From Bacteroidales bacterium (GTDB taxonomy: Bacteria > Bacteroidota > Bacteroidia > Bacteroidales > DTU049): a stretch of DNA of 13,709 nt. Positions 1 to 6,042 of the stretch are shown one piece after another. Location of the stretch: NCBI GenBank assembly GCA_018056215.1, contig JAGPGB010000013.1:1-13709 (forward strand), read 5' to 3'. The translations under genes and the position numbers were made by a program. Under the pieces are notes generated by a model. The model made no database searches. It was not told where the DNA came from and was given only the letters and a program-made list of their open reading frames with translations. Position 1 is the first letter of the stretch. Every line of letters starts with the position of its first letter.

Positions 1-13
1 ATCTTTAAAATTT

Positions 14-38
14 GTTCTACAACGTTTTAAGTGTGTAA
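14..38 (+). repeat. Outer terminal inverted repeat, left copy
   Basis: This copy begins GTTCTACAACGTTTTAAGTG and matches the reverse complement of 1483-1507 at 23 of 25 positions. The mismatches are C/T at base 7 and T/G at base 21. It encloses the whole transposase region and lies outside the inner 11-bp repeats. The adjoining ten bases 4-13 (TTTAAAATTT) resemble 1508-1517 (TTTAATATTT) at 9 of 10 positions, a possible degenerate target duplication, although such AT-rich matches are weak evidence. A poorer same-orientation relative of the repeat lies at 71-90 (16 of 20 against the right copy). It could be the end of an older or non-autonomous element, or the true end of the insertion sequence. 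Confidence 0.75.
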
Positions 39-70
39 TAAAATTTTATATTGTTACAAGAAAATAATGG

Positions 71-90
71 TTTTATAACGTTTATTGTGG
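71..90 (+). repeat. Degenerate subterminal copy of the outer repeat
   Basis: The bases TTTTATAACGTTTATTGTGG match the right outer repeat (read as its reverse complement) at 16 of 20 positions, including the core TATAACGTTT. It lies in the same orientation as the left copy, 32 bases inside it. It may be a second transposase-binding site or a remnant, but chance is possible in such AT-rich DNA. Confidence 0.3.
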
Positions 91-227
91 AAAATATAAT
101 TTTGATAAAATTGTATTATCATAATTAATTAAAACAAAAAATATATTGTAACGAATACTTATAATATTAATAGGTTTTTTAAAAGTTTTGAGCGAAAGAT
201 GAGAGGGGTTTGTAAAATTAATATTTT

Positions 228-238
228 GTTAGACTTAA
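228..238 (+). repeat. Inner terminal inverted repeat, left
   Basis: GTTAGACTTAA, a perfect inverted match to 1290-1300. It lies 6 bases beyond the transposase stop codon and is preceded directly by ATATTTT (221-227). Confidence 0.65.
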
Positions 239-244
239 TTGCTA

Positions 245-1237
245 TTATTTATATTTTAATTTCATTAATTTCCAATACTTGTCCCATGCCCATCTGTCGT
301 GCGATGACAAGTTTAGTAACCTACCAATGTCTGGCTCTATAATATCTTTTAGGTACTTATTCATCACAACGAACCACATCAAATAGCTCTGTAAGTACTT
401 CGTAGCTACTCCATGGAACCTAATCAGCCATTTTTTAAAATTGTCTATCTTGCTCTCCACTATCTCTACACTGTATAGACCTCGTTTTAGTTGCTTTTTG
501 TTTACTATTACTTTTTTACTATTAATGTCTTTTACTGCCTTCTTGAATTCCTTTTTAGGCTTTACACATAGTACATTACTTTCTGTTATCCTTTTATTTA
601 GCTCTTTTTTTAATTGCTCATTCTTAACTTTTTTATCTCCTACATGTTTAAAAAGTAAATTACCTTCTCTGTCTGTAACTACCAATACTGCTACTTTGGG
701 ATGTCGCTTCTTCTTTGCTTTTTCATATTCTTCTCTGCTCTTGTATTTTCTTCCTTTTTCTGAATATTGCATTAGCAATTCATCTGCCTCTACTATGCCT
801 GAGAAGCTAATACCTCCTTCAAATGATCTCAATGCTGCTAAGATTCTATGCCTCCATCGGAAACTTGTTTTTAAGCAAATGCCCACTTCATCAGCACAAG
901 CTCTTAAGCTTTTGCCTTCTAGCATACAGCGCATATAATCTAACATCAATGGATATTTTCGCATGCGATATACAAAGGTGCGTGCTGTTTCGCTGAATTG
1001 GTATCTACAACTTTTGCATCTATATATCTGTCTGCCTTTGCGAGTACCAGCTTTGATAACGTTTTCACTTTTACAGTTTGGACAAATGGCTGCTGTAGAT
1101 TTAATTTTTAGCTTTTGATAATCTACTACTGTAGCATGGTCATCTATTAGAAATTGATAAAGCTGATCTAGGAAATCACGTTTGTGGTCTTTAGGTAAAG
1201 CGAGGTATTCTTTTGAATTTTTTAATAATCTTTCCAT
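245..1237 (-). CDS. IS1595-family (ISXO2-like) transposase, probably with altered active site
   Basis: 330 residues, with no stop or frameshift. An N-terminal segment is followed by a four-cysteine zinc ribbon (Cys52/Cys55 and Cys74/Cys77, CPNC...CKSC) and a helix-turn-helix-like stretch around 95-135. A DDE-type ISXO2 catalytic domain follows: the first acidic residue is in IVEADE (Asp152), and the late signature RFHGVATKYLQSYL (273-286) is strongly typical of the family. Family members usually have a 'vlCxD' motif for the second aspartate; here the same place reads VLCVKPKKE, with Lys226 where Asp is expected. The position usually holding Asn (before 'YHSRLK-W') holds Glu261. The protein would bind element ends and catalyse transposition, but loss of the aspartate suggests a dead or strongly diverged enzyme. 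The ATG at 1237 is supported by a TATTTTTG box 16 nt upstream. Confidence 0.85.
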   Translation of the reverse strand: MERLLKNSKEYLALPKDHKRDFLDQLYQFLIDDHATVVDYQKLKIKSTAAICPNCKSENVIKAGTRKGRQIYRCKSCRYQFSETARTFVYRMRKYPLMLDYMRCMLEGKSLRACADEVGICLKTSFRWRHRILAALRSFEGGISFSGIVEADELLMQYSEKGRKYKSREEYEKAKKKRHPKVAVLVVTDREGNLLFKHVGDKKVKNEQLKKELNKRITESNVLCVKPKKEFKKAVKDINSKKVIVNKKQLKRGLYSVEIVESKIDNFKKWLIRFHGVATKYLQSYLMWFVVMNKYLKDIIEPDIGRLLNLSSHDRWAWDKYWKLMKLKYK

Positions 1238-1253
1238 AATACAAAATTTTTGA

Positions 1254-1261
1254 CAAAAATA
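1254..1261 (-). promoter_or_regulatory. Bacteroidota -7 box for the transposase gene
   Basis: TATTTTTG on the minus strand fits TAnnTTTG. It ends 16 nt before the transposase ATG and lies inside both repeat pairs, so the gene would carry its own promoter. No clear TTTG -33 element is visible at the usual distance. Confidence 0.45.
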
Positions 1262-1289
1262 ATAAAAATAATTTAAATGTTAAAATTTT

Positions 1290-1300
1290 TTAAGTCTAAC
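1290..1300 (-). repeat. Inner terminal inverted repeat, right
   Basis: TTAAGTCTAAC on the plus strand, the perfect inverted partner of 228-238. It is followed directly by ATATTTT (1301-1307), the same seven bases that precede the left repeat. It lies 52 bases upstream of the transposase start. Confidence 0.65.
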
Positions 1301-1543
1301 ATATTTTATATTCCATTAGCCCTCGCTCACACTTGGATAAACCCTGTTTCACCCAATATCATTATTCATAAAATCATATTCTTAACAATGAAACATATAT
1401 TTTTAGAAACTTTGAAAAAAAATAAATATACAAAAAAACTGAATTGTTATGTTTTATGAAATTATCATCTTAAACTTTGCCTTTACCCACTTAAAACGTT
1501 ATAGAACTTTAATATTTTAATCAATTGTTTTAATTAAAAAAAA
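1301..1543. other. Non-coding right flank of the insertion sequence
   Basis: No credible gene is seen in the 306-base gap between the transposase start and the acyltransferase stop. It holds the inner right repeat and the seven-base ATATTTT. Next is a locally GC-richer block (about 1313-1361) that stands out from the AT-rich surroundings, then AT-rich filler, and then the outer right repeat at 1483-1507. The GC-richer block read on the minus strand contains GTGTGAGCGAGGGC. A shared GAGCGA also occurs near the left end at 191-196, again facing inward. This could be residual sequence of the older outer element. Confidence 0.5.
1483..1507 (-). repeat. Outer terminal inverted repeat, right copy
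   Basis: Read on the minus strand it begins GTTCTATAACGTTTTAAGTG and pairs with 14-38 (23 of 25 identical). It ends 36 bases before the stop end of the acyltransferase gene, so the element stops cleanly in the intergenic space. Confidence 0.75.
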
Positions 1544-2122
1544 TTATTGTTTCGTCCATTTATCATAGTAAGATTGCAATTCTGGATAATTATCTAAATA
1601 TTCTTTATCCATTTCTCTGGTATCACCTACAACTATTGCTGGATTGCCAGAGATGATAGCATAATCGGGAAATGTACCTTTCACATAACTATATGCTGAT
1701 ACAATGCACCCTTTTCCTATATTACTACCCGGCATAATTATACTATGTGGACCAATAAATGTGTATTTACCGATATATATTGAACCTTTTATATAACCTA
1801 TTAAATCTGAATGTTTAGTATATTCTGCTCCATATAAACGGATAGAAATATGGCTAGAATGCGTTGTGATAGATATGAAATTTGTTATCTGACAACCCTC
1901 TTCAATTGTTATTCCATTACTAGCTTCTATGAAATTATAATGACCAATAAATACATTATTGCCTAATTTCAAATTTTTCTTATCATTAATAACAGTTGTA
2001 TTGCTAATTCTAACATTTTTTAATAATTTGCCATCTTGCTTATAATAACTGAGCATAGTAGGTCTAAAACTCTTGGATAACCTATGTAATATAGATTCTT
2101 TAACTCTATATAAAAAATTCAT
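1544..2122 (-). CDS. Hexapeptide-repeat (LbH) acyltransferase
   Basis: 192 residues, about the normal length for WbbJ/maltose-acetyltransferase-like enzymes. The middle (about 38-160) is a series of loose [LIV]-G-x-x hexapeptides (LKLGNNVFIGHYNFIEASNGITIEEGC; SIYIGKYTFIGPHSIIMPG; SNIGKGCIV), which fold as a left-handed beta-helix. A histidine pair in ITTHSSH (88-91) is the likely catalytic region, and the family's closing motif is visible as AIISGNPAIVVG. Such enzymes usually act as trimers in the cytoplasm, moving an acetyl group from acetyl-CoA to a sugar of O-antigen, capsule or similar glycans. No glycosyltransferase lies beside it, so the substrate cannot be named. The gene is preceded by a TATATTTG box 10 nt before the ATG, which implies a very short leader. 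Confidence 0.85.
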   Translation of the reverse strand: MNFLYRVKESILHRLSKSFRPTMLSYYKQDGKLLKNVRISNTTVINDKKNLKLGNNVFIGHYNFIEASNGITIEEGCQITNFISITTHSSHISIRLYGAEYTKHSDLIGYIKGSIYIGKYTFIGPHSIIMPGSNIGKGCIVSAYSYVKGTFPDYAIISGNPAIVVGDTREMDKEYLDNYPELQSYYDKWTKQ

Positions 2123-2132
2123 TTTTTTATTG

Positions 2133-2140
2133 CAAATATA
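2133..2140 (-). promoter_or_regulatory. Bacteroidota -7 box for the acyltransferase gene
   Basis: TATATTTG on the minus strand fits TAnnTTTG and ends 10 nt before the ATG at 2122. Transcription would start about 5-6 nt upstream of the start codon, so the mRNA is nearly leaderless. Confidence 0.5.
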
Positions 2141-2294
2141 TCATTAAAATCTCTAATAAATATTTATGATGTTAAAGATTTATACTAAAATGTAATAACT
2201 GTAAAGAAAAAATGATGTTTAAAATAATTTAATTTTATATGATAATTTTTTTATGTTGGACAAAATAAAATTAATATATTTTTTTGAACTTTAT

Positions 2295-2302
2295 TATCTT
2301 TG
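2295..2302 (+). promoter_or_regulatory. Bacteroidota -7 box for the DUF2279 gene
   Basis: TATCTTTG fits TAnnTTTG. It overlaps a possible TTG start at 2300, which makes that start unlikely, because transcription would begin after it. The ATG codons at 2312 and 2318 lie 9 and 15 nt beyond the box. Confidence 0.5.
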
Positions 2303-2311
2303 CATATATCA

Positions 2312-3184
2312 ATGATAATGTTCTACGATATTAAAAAAATTATACTTTTATTTCTTTTTTTGCATATCAATAATATGTTTTTGCTATCACAATCATATAT
2401 GGATAAATATGATTGCGATAATAGATCTATTATACTTCTGAGTAGCACCTATGCGGGTATAAGTGTTTATACATATTATAGTTGGTATTATCAATATAAT
2501 TCAGGAAAATTTCATTTTTTTGATGATAGTAGAGAATGGCTTGCAATGGACAAAGTCGGGCATTTTTTCTCTGCTTATTCTTTAACAAATTTTAATAGTG
2601 ACTTATTAAAAAATTGTTCTCAAAGCAGAATAGCTTCACCTATAATGACATTTTCTTATTTAGCTAGTATAGAAGTGATGGATGGATTTAGCGAAGGATG
2701 GGGATTTTCTATTAGCGATTTATTATTTGATCTAGCAGGTATAATGGCTGCTTCATTTTTACATGATGATGTACAATTTAAATTTTCTTTTCATCAAACC
2801 AAATGGGCTAATCAAAGGCCAGAATTATTAGGAAATAATTTAGGACAACAAATATTGAAAGACTACAATGGACAAACTTATTGGATATCTATGCCGTTTA
2901 GTAGAATAGATAATTATTTACCTGATTTTTTAATGTTTTCATTTGGCTATGGAGCAGAGGCAATGATTTATGGTAGTTCATATGAGCAAGATATCATATT
3001 ACCTAAATTAAACTCTTATAGGCAATTTTATTTATCTTTAGATATAAATTGGTGGAAGATTATAAATCAAACTATTATAGGAAAGTGGAAATATATTTTT
3101 TATCCATTGAAATACATCAAAACACCCATGCCTACTATAGAATTATCTCAAAAAAAATTGAAATTTCATTCATTTTACTTTTGA
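2312..3184 (+). CDS. DUF2279-family envelope protein
   Basis: 290 residues from the ATG at 2312; ATG 2318 is equally possible. The frame extends to a TTG at 2300, but that codon lies inside the likely -7 box. A charged start (YDIKK) followed by the hydrophobic stretch IILLFLFLHINNMFLL is a signal peptide or membrane anchor. The motif WLAMDKVGHFFSAYSL, about residues 70-90, is the hallmark of DUF2279 (YfiM-like) proteins of Bacteroidota. Two further hydrophobic or small-residue stretches follow (SYLASIEVMDGFSEGWGFSISDLLFDLAGIMAASFL). The C-terminal half alternates aromatic and polar residues, as in beta-strands of an outer-membrane-linked protein. The biochemical function is not known for this family. 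The gene stands alone and is followed by a converging tRNA gene 46 nt away. Confidence 0.75.
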   Translation: MIMFYDIKKIILLFLFLHINNMFLLSQSYMDKYDCDNRSIILLSSTYAGISVYTYYSWYYQYNSGKFHFFDDSREWLAMDKVGHFFSAYSLTNFNSDLLKNCSQSRIASPIMTFSYLASIEVMDGFSEGWGFSISDLLFDLAGIMAASFLHDDVQFKFSFHQTKWANQRPELLGNNLGQQILKDYNGQTYWISMPFSRIDNYLPDFLMFSFGYGAEAMIYGSSYEQDIILPKLNSYRQFYLSLDINWWKIINQTIIGKWKYIFYPLKYIKTPMPTIELSQKKLKFHSFYF

Positions 3185-3230
3185 TAATAAAAATAGTGAA
3201 TTTTATTGGGAATAAATTTGGTAATATTTG

Positions 3231-3304
3231 TGGGCCCACCAGGACTTGAACCTGGGACCTACTGATTATGAGTCAGTTGCTCTAACCAACTGAGCTATGG
3301 GCCC
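3231..3304 (-). tRNA. tRNA-Met (anticodon CAU)
   Basis: The minus strand folds into a full cloverleaf of 74 nt including the discriminator base A. The acceptor stem is GGGCCCA/TGGGCCC, the D arm GCTC...GAGC, the anticodon stem ACTGA/TCAGT with loop CTCATAA, and the T arm CCAGG-TTCAAGT-CCTGG. The anticodon CAT lies at 3268-3270. The fully paired acceptor and the arm sequences fit elongator tRNA-Met better than the initiator. A CAU tRNA can also be the lysidine-modified tRNA-Ile2, which sequence alone does not completely exclude. The 3' CCA is not encoded: ACAA follows the acceptor. The gene faces opposite to the protein genes on both sides. Confidence 0.95.
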
Positions 3305-3315
3305 TTTTGCGTTTG

Positions 3316-3323
3316 CAAAATTA
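3316..3323 (-). promoter_or_regulatory. Bacteroidota -7 box for tRNA-Met
   Basis: TAATTTTG on the minus strand fits TAnnTTTG and ends 11 nt before the mature tRNA 5' end. A primary transcript with a 5' leader of about 6-7 nt would then need RNase P trimming. Confidence 0.5.
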
Positions 3324-3370
3324 CATAAATTTTTTTAATAAAAAAATTTTTTTTATTTTTAAAAAAAATA

Positions 3371-3378
3371 TAATTTTA
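3371..3378 (+). promoter_or_regulatory. Weak -7-like box for the protease operon
   Basis: TAATTTTA matches TAnnTTTG at all but the last base and ends 15 nt before the ATG at 3394. This is the same spacing as the better boxes in the window. The surrounding 60 bases are nearly all A and T, so chance is a real alternative. Confidence 0.25.
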
Positions 3379-3393
3379 TAAAAATTTTTACAG

Positions 3394-6039
3394 ATGAAAA
3401 AAATATTATTTCTTATTTTATTTTTAACAAGTTTGATTTCTTATAGTCAAATAAGTTATCCAGGTACACCAGCAAGTTTCGAAGCTAAGGTAAATAAAAC
3501 TAACATTTACACATTACCTATTATAGATGTAGAAGCATTGAAGATGGAAGATGCCATAGTAGATAAATATAAAGATAGACCATGGAGATTTGGGCAAAAT
3601 GTTTATGTAGATATAGATATTATTAAGCAAGGTTTCGATACAATAATAAATGGTGAAAAGATATGGTTGATGACATTTAGATCTGAGGGTGCACTCACAC
3701 TTAATTTCACTTTTGATCAATTTCATTTACCTGCTAATACTGAATTATATTTATATAATGCAGATAAAAGTATGGTATTAGGTGCATTTAATCATAATAA
3801 TAATAGCGAAGATGGTGTTTTCGCTACGACATTAATTCCTGGAGATGAGGTTACAATCGAAGTAAATCAAGATGCTGCAGTTAATGAACTGCCCAGCTTA
3901 CATCTTTATAGGATTACTCATGGCTATAGAAATGCTTATGACTATGCTATGAAATCTTTCGGATCATCAGGTAGTTGTAATGTGAATGTGGCTTGTCCAC
4001 AAGCTGCTGGATGGGAAGATCAAATACGCTCTGTATGTATGCTAGTATCAGGAGGTAGTGGATTCTGCTCTGGTGCTTTGATAAATAATACTAATAATGA
4101 TGGTACTCCTTATGTTTTAACTGCTAATCACTGCTATTCTGATCCGTCTAGCTGGGTGTTTTGGTTCAATTGGCAAAGTCCTACTTGCAGTAATCCTTCT
4201 AGCTCTCCATCATATAATTCTATGAGTGGAGCTACACTGAAAGCTAGATATGCTAATTCAGATTTCTGTTTAGTGCAAATTAATAATAGTGTTCCTGCTT
4301 CATATAATGTTTATTTCTCTGGATGGAATCGCACAACAGATAATAATATTAGTGGTAAAGTGGTGGGCATTCATCATCCTGCAGGTGATATTAAAAAAAT
4401 CAGCTGGTCTACTGGTGGGTTGAGTACTACAACTTATCTAGAGAATCCTATTCCAGGAGATGGTACTCATTGGAGAATTACATCTTGGAGTGATGGCACT
4501 ACTACAGAAGGTGGCTCTAGCGGTTCTCCTATATTCGATCCTACTGGGCATATTGTAGGACAGCTTCATGGAGGCTATGCTGCTTGTGGCAATACAAGCT
4601 CAGACTGGTATGGCAAACTCGGAGTATCTTGGAACGGCGGTGGTTCTTCCAGTAATAGATTAAAAGATTGGTTAGATCCTTCTAATAGTGGAGTAACTGT
4701 TTTAGAAGGTTATGATCCTAATATGCCAACTGTAGATTTAGATGCTTCTGTTATTCAAATTTTACCAGCTACAAATGAATTTTGTGAAAGTATTACACAA
4801 AATTTCCAAGCTGTTATCAAAAATAGAGGTAGTCTGACTTTAACTTCTTTAAAAATATATTGGGCTTTTGATGGGGGTTCTACAAATGTTATCAATTGGA
4901 CTGGTTCATTAGCTAGCAATCAAACTAGCACTATTGATTTGGCTTCATATTTATTAGAACAAGGTACACATTCATTAACTGTATGGTGTGCAGAACCTAA
5001 TGGTGGTACAGACGAAAATCATAGCAATGATACCTTAGACTGGCAAGGTGAAGTATTCCCTTCTATGCGTCCATCTCCTTTCGTAGAACTTTTCAACGGT
5101 ACTTTCCCGCCAGCTTGCTGGGCAGTTTATATTGGTACTAATGGACTAGGTACTAGCTATAATTGGCAAAGCACTAGTGATACATATGAAGGTACTGGAG
5201 CTGCTTTTGTAGATTATGAAAATGTTTCTGGTGGACAAGCAGAGGATTGGTTAGTAACTCCTAAAATTCACTTATGTACTAATCCCGTACTCACTTTTTA
5301 TCAAAAGCAAGATTATAGTTCTGATTATGGTACTACTTATAGTGTACGTGTTTCTACTACTTCTCAAACTTCACATTCAGCATTTACTACAGTTTCTCAG
5401 TGGAATGAGTCAAGTTTTAGCACTTCTTATACTAAAAAAACTGTTGATTTGAGTGCATATGCTAATCAAAATGTTTATGTGGCTTTTGTGATGTCTCAGG
5501 ATGATGGCGATAGCTGGTATATAGATAGTCTTTTAATAAAAGGCAATTGTGACCCTACTCTTACTTTAGATTTAGGTGAAGATATAGACACTATCTGTGG
5601 ACAAGAAATTACTATTGATGCGGGTGATGAATTTGCTACATATCTATGGTCAGACCAATCTACTGGGCAAACTATCACTTTAGTACCTCAAAATGGTCAA
5701 AATTATACCTATTCATTGACAGCTACTGATTATTGCGGCTGTACTTATATCGATCAAATTAATATTACTTGCCATATAATTGATTTTATTAATGATTATG
5801 ATAATGATTATTCTTTATACTGGTCTAATGATTATCAAGCTCTCATATTTAATAATAAATCTAATGAACAAATTGCAATATCTATTTATAATTCTCTCGG
5901 TATGTGCGTTATAGAAAATCAAATAATAAATGCTAATAGTACTGAAAATATTTATTTAAATAATATAGCTGACGGAGTGTATTATTCTCATATTACTATA
6001 AATAATAAAGTCAAAGTATCACCTTTTATAAAATATTAA
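3394..6039 (+). CDS. Secreted lysyl-endopeptidase-like serine protease (S1) with T9SS sorting domain
   Basis: 881 residues. A signal peptide (MKKILFLILFLTSLISYSQ) is followed by a propeptide-like region (about 20-190). The trypsin-fold catalytic domain (about 200-445) resembles Achromobacter protease I. Its triad is His246 (TANHC), Asp290 (NSDF) and Ser376 (EGGSSGSPI). His392 (GQLHGG) and Asp404 (SSDWYGKL) sit where the lysine-specific enzymes hold substrate-pocket residues, so cleavage after Lys is inferred. A CARDB-like segment (about 447-548), a choice-of-anchor-J-like beta-sandwich (about 561-718) and an Ig/PKD-like module (about 725-793) follow. The last 70 residues, with IYNSLGMCV and IADGVYY, are a T9SS type A sorting domain, implying export across the outer membrane and possible surface anchoring. 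The gene is co-transcribed with the carboxypeptidase 3 nt downstream. Confidence 0.93.
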   Translation: MKKILFLILFLTSLISYSQISYPGTPASFEAKVNKTNIYTLPIIDVEALKMEDAIVDKYKDRPWRFGQNVYVDIDIIKQGFDTIINGEKIWLMTFRSEGALTLNFTFDQFHLPANTELYLYNADKSMVLGAFNHNNNSEDGVFATTLIPGDEVTIEVNQDAAVNELPSLHLYRITHGYRNAYDYAMKSFGSSGSCNVNVACPQAAGWEDQIRSVCMLVSGGSGFCSGALINNTNNDGTPYVLTANHCYSDPSSWVFWFNWQSPTCSNPSSSPSYNSMSGATLKARYANSDFCLVQINNSVPASYNVYFSGWNRTTDNNISGKVVGIHHPAGDIKKISWSTGGLSTTTYLENPIPGDGTHWRITSWSDGTTTEGGSSGSPIFDPTGHIVGQLHGGYAACGNTSSDWYGKLGVSWNGGGSSSNRLKDWLDPSNSGVTVLEGYDPNMPTVDLDASVIQILPATNEFCESITQNFQAVIKNRGSLTLTSLKIYWAFDGGSTNVINWTGSLASNQTSTIDLASYLLEQGTHSLTVWCAEPNGGTDENHSNDTLDWQGEVFPSMRPSPFVELFNGTFPPACWAVYIGTNGLGTSYNWQSTSDTYEGTGAAFVDYENVSGGQAEDWLVTPKIHLCTNPVLTFYQKQDYSSDYGTTYSVRVSTTSQTSHSAFTTVSQWNESSFSTSYTKKTVDLSAYANQNVYVAFVMSQDDGDSWYIDSLLIKGNCDPTLTLDLGEDIDTICGQEITIDAGDEFATYLWSDQSTGQTITLVPQNGQNYTYSLTATDYCGCTYIDQINITCHIIDFINDYDNDYSLYWSNDYQALIFNNKSNEQIAISIYNSLGMCVIENQIINANSTENIYLNNIADGVYYSHITINNKVKVSPFIKY

Positions 6040-6042
6040 ACA

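Larger units (their letters stand above)
228..1300 (-). mobile_element. IS1595/ISXO2-like insertion sequence, inner boundaries
   Basis: An 11-bp perfect inverted repeat, GTTAGACTTAA at 228-238 and its complement TTAAGTCTAAC at 1290-1300, brackets one transposase gene read on the minus strand. The same seven bases, ATATTTT, sit immediately outside each end (221-227 and 1301-1307) and look like a target-site duplication. The resulting length of 1073 bp is normal for a one-gene element with a 330-residue transposase. IS1595-family elements usually duplicate 8 bp, so the 7-bp repeat is slightly off and its AT-rich sequence lowers its weight. The outer 25-bp repeats at 14 and 1507 offer an alternative boundary. 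If the inner boundaries are right, this element has inserted into an older one of about 0.4 kb. Confidence 0.65.

Noticed and set aside
441..938. Plus-strand open frame of 165 codons opposite the transposase
   Set aside because: It lies entirely antisense to a well-supported transposase, and its Ser/Leu/Phe-rich content is what the complement of Lys/Glu-rich codons gives.
1277..1459. Plus-strand open frame of 60 codons in the right flank of the insertion sequence
   Set aside because: It spans the inner inverted repeat and AT-rich filler, with no recognisable motif or promoter box.
2300..2311. TTG start for the DUF2279 gene
   Set aside because: The codon lies within the likely -7 promoter box, so the transcript would begin after it; ATG codons follow at 2312 and 2318.
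3231..3304. tRNA gene as an integration site for a mobile island
   Set aside because: No duplicate of the tRNA 3' end and no integrase gene is seen in the window.
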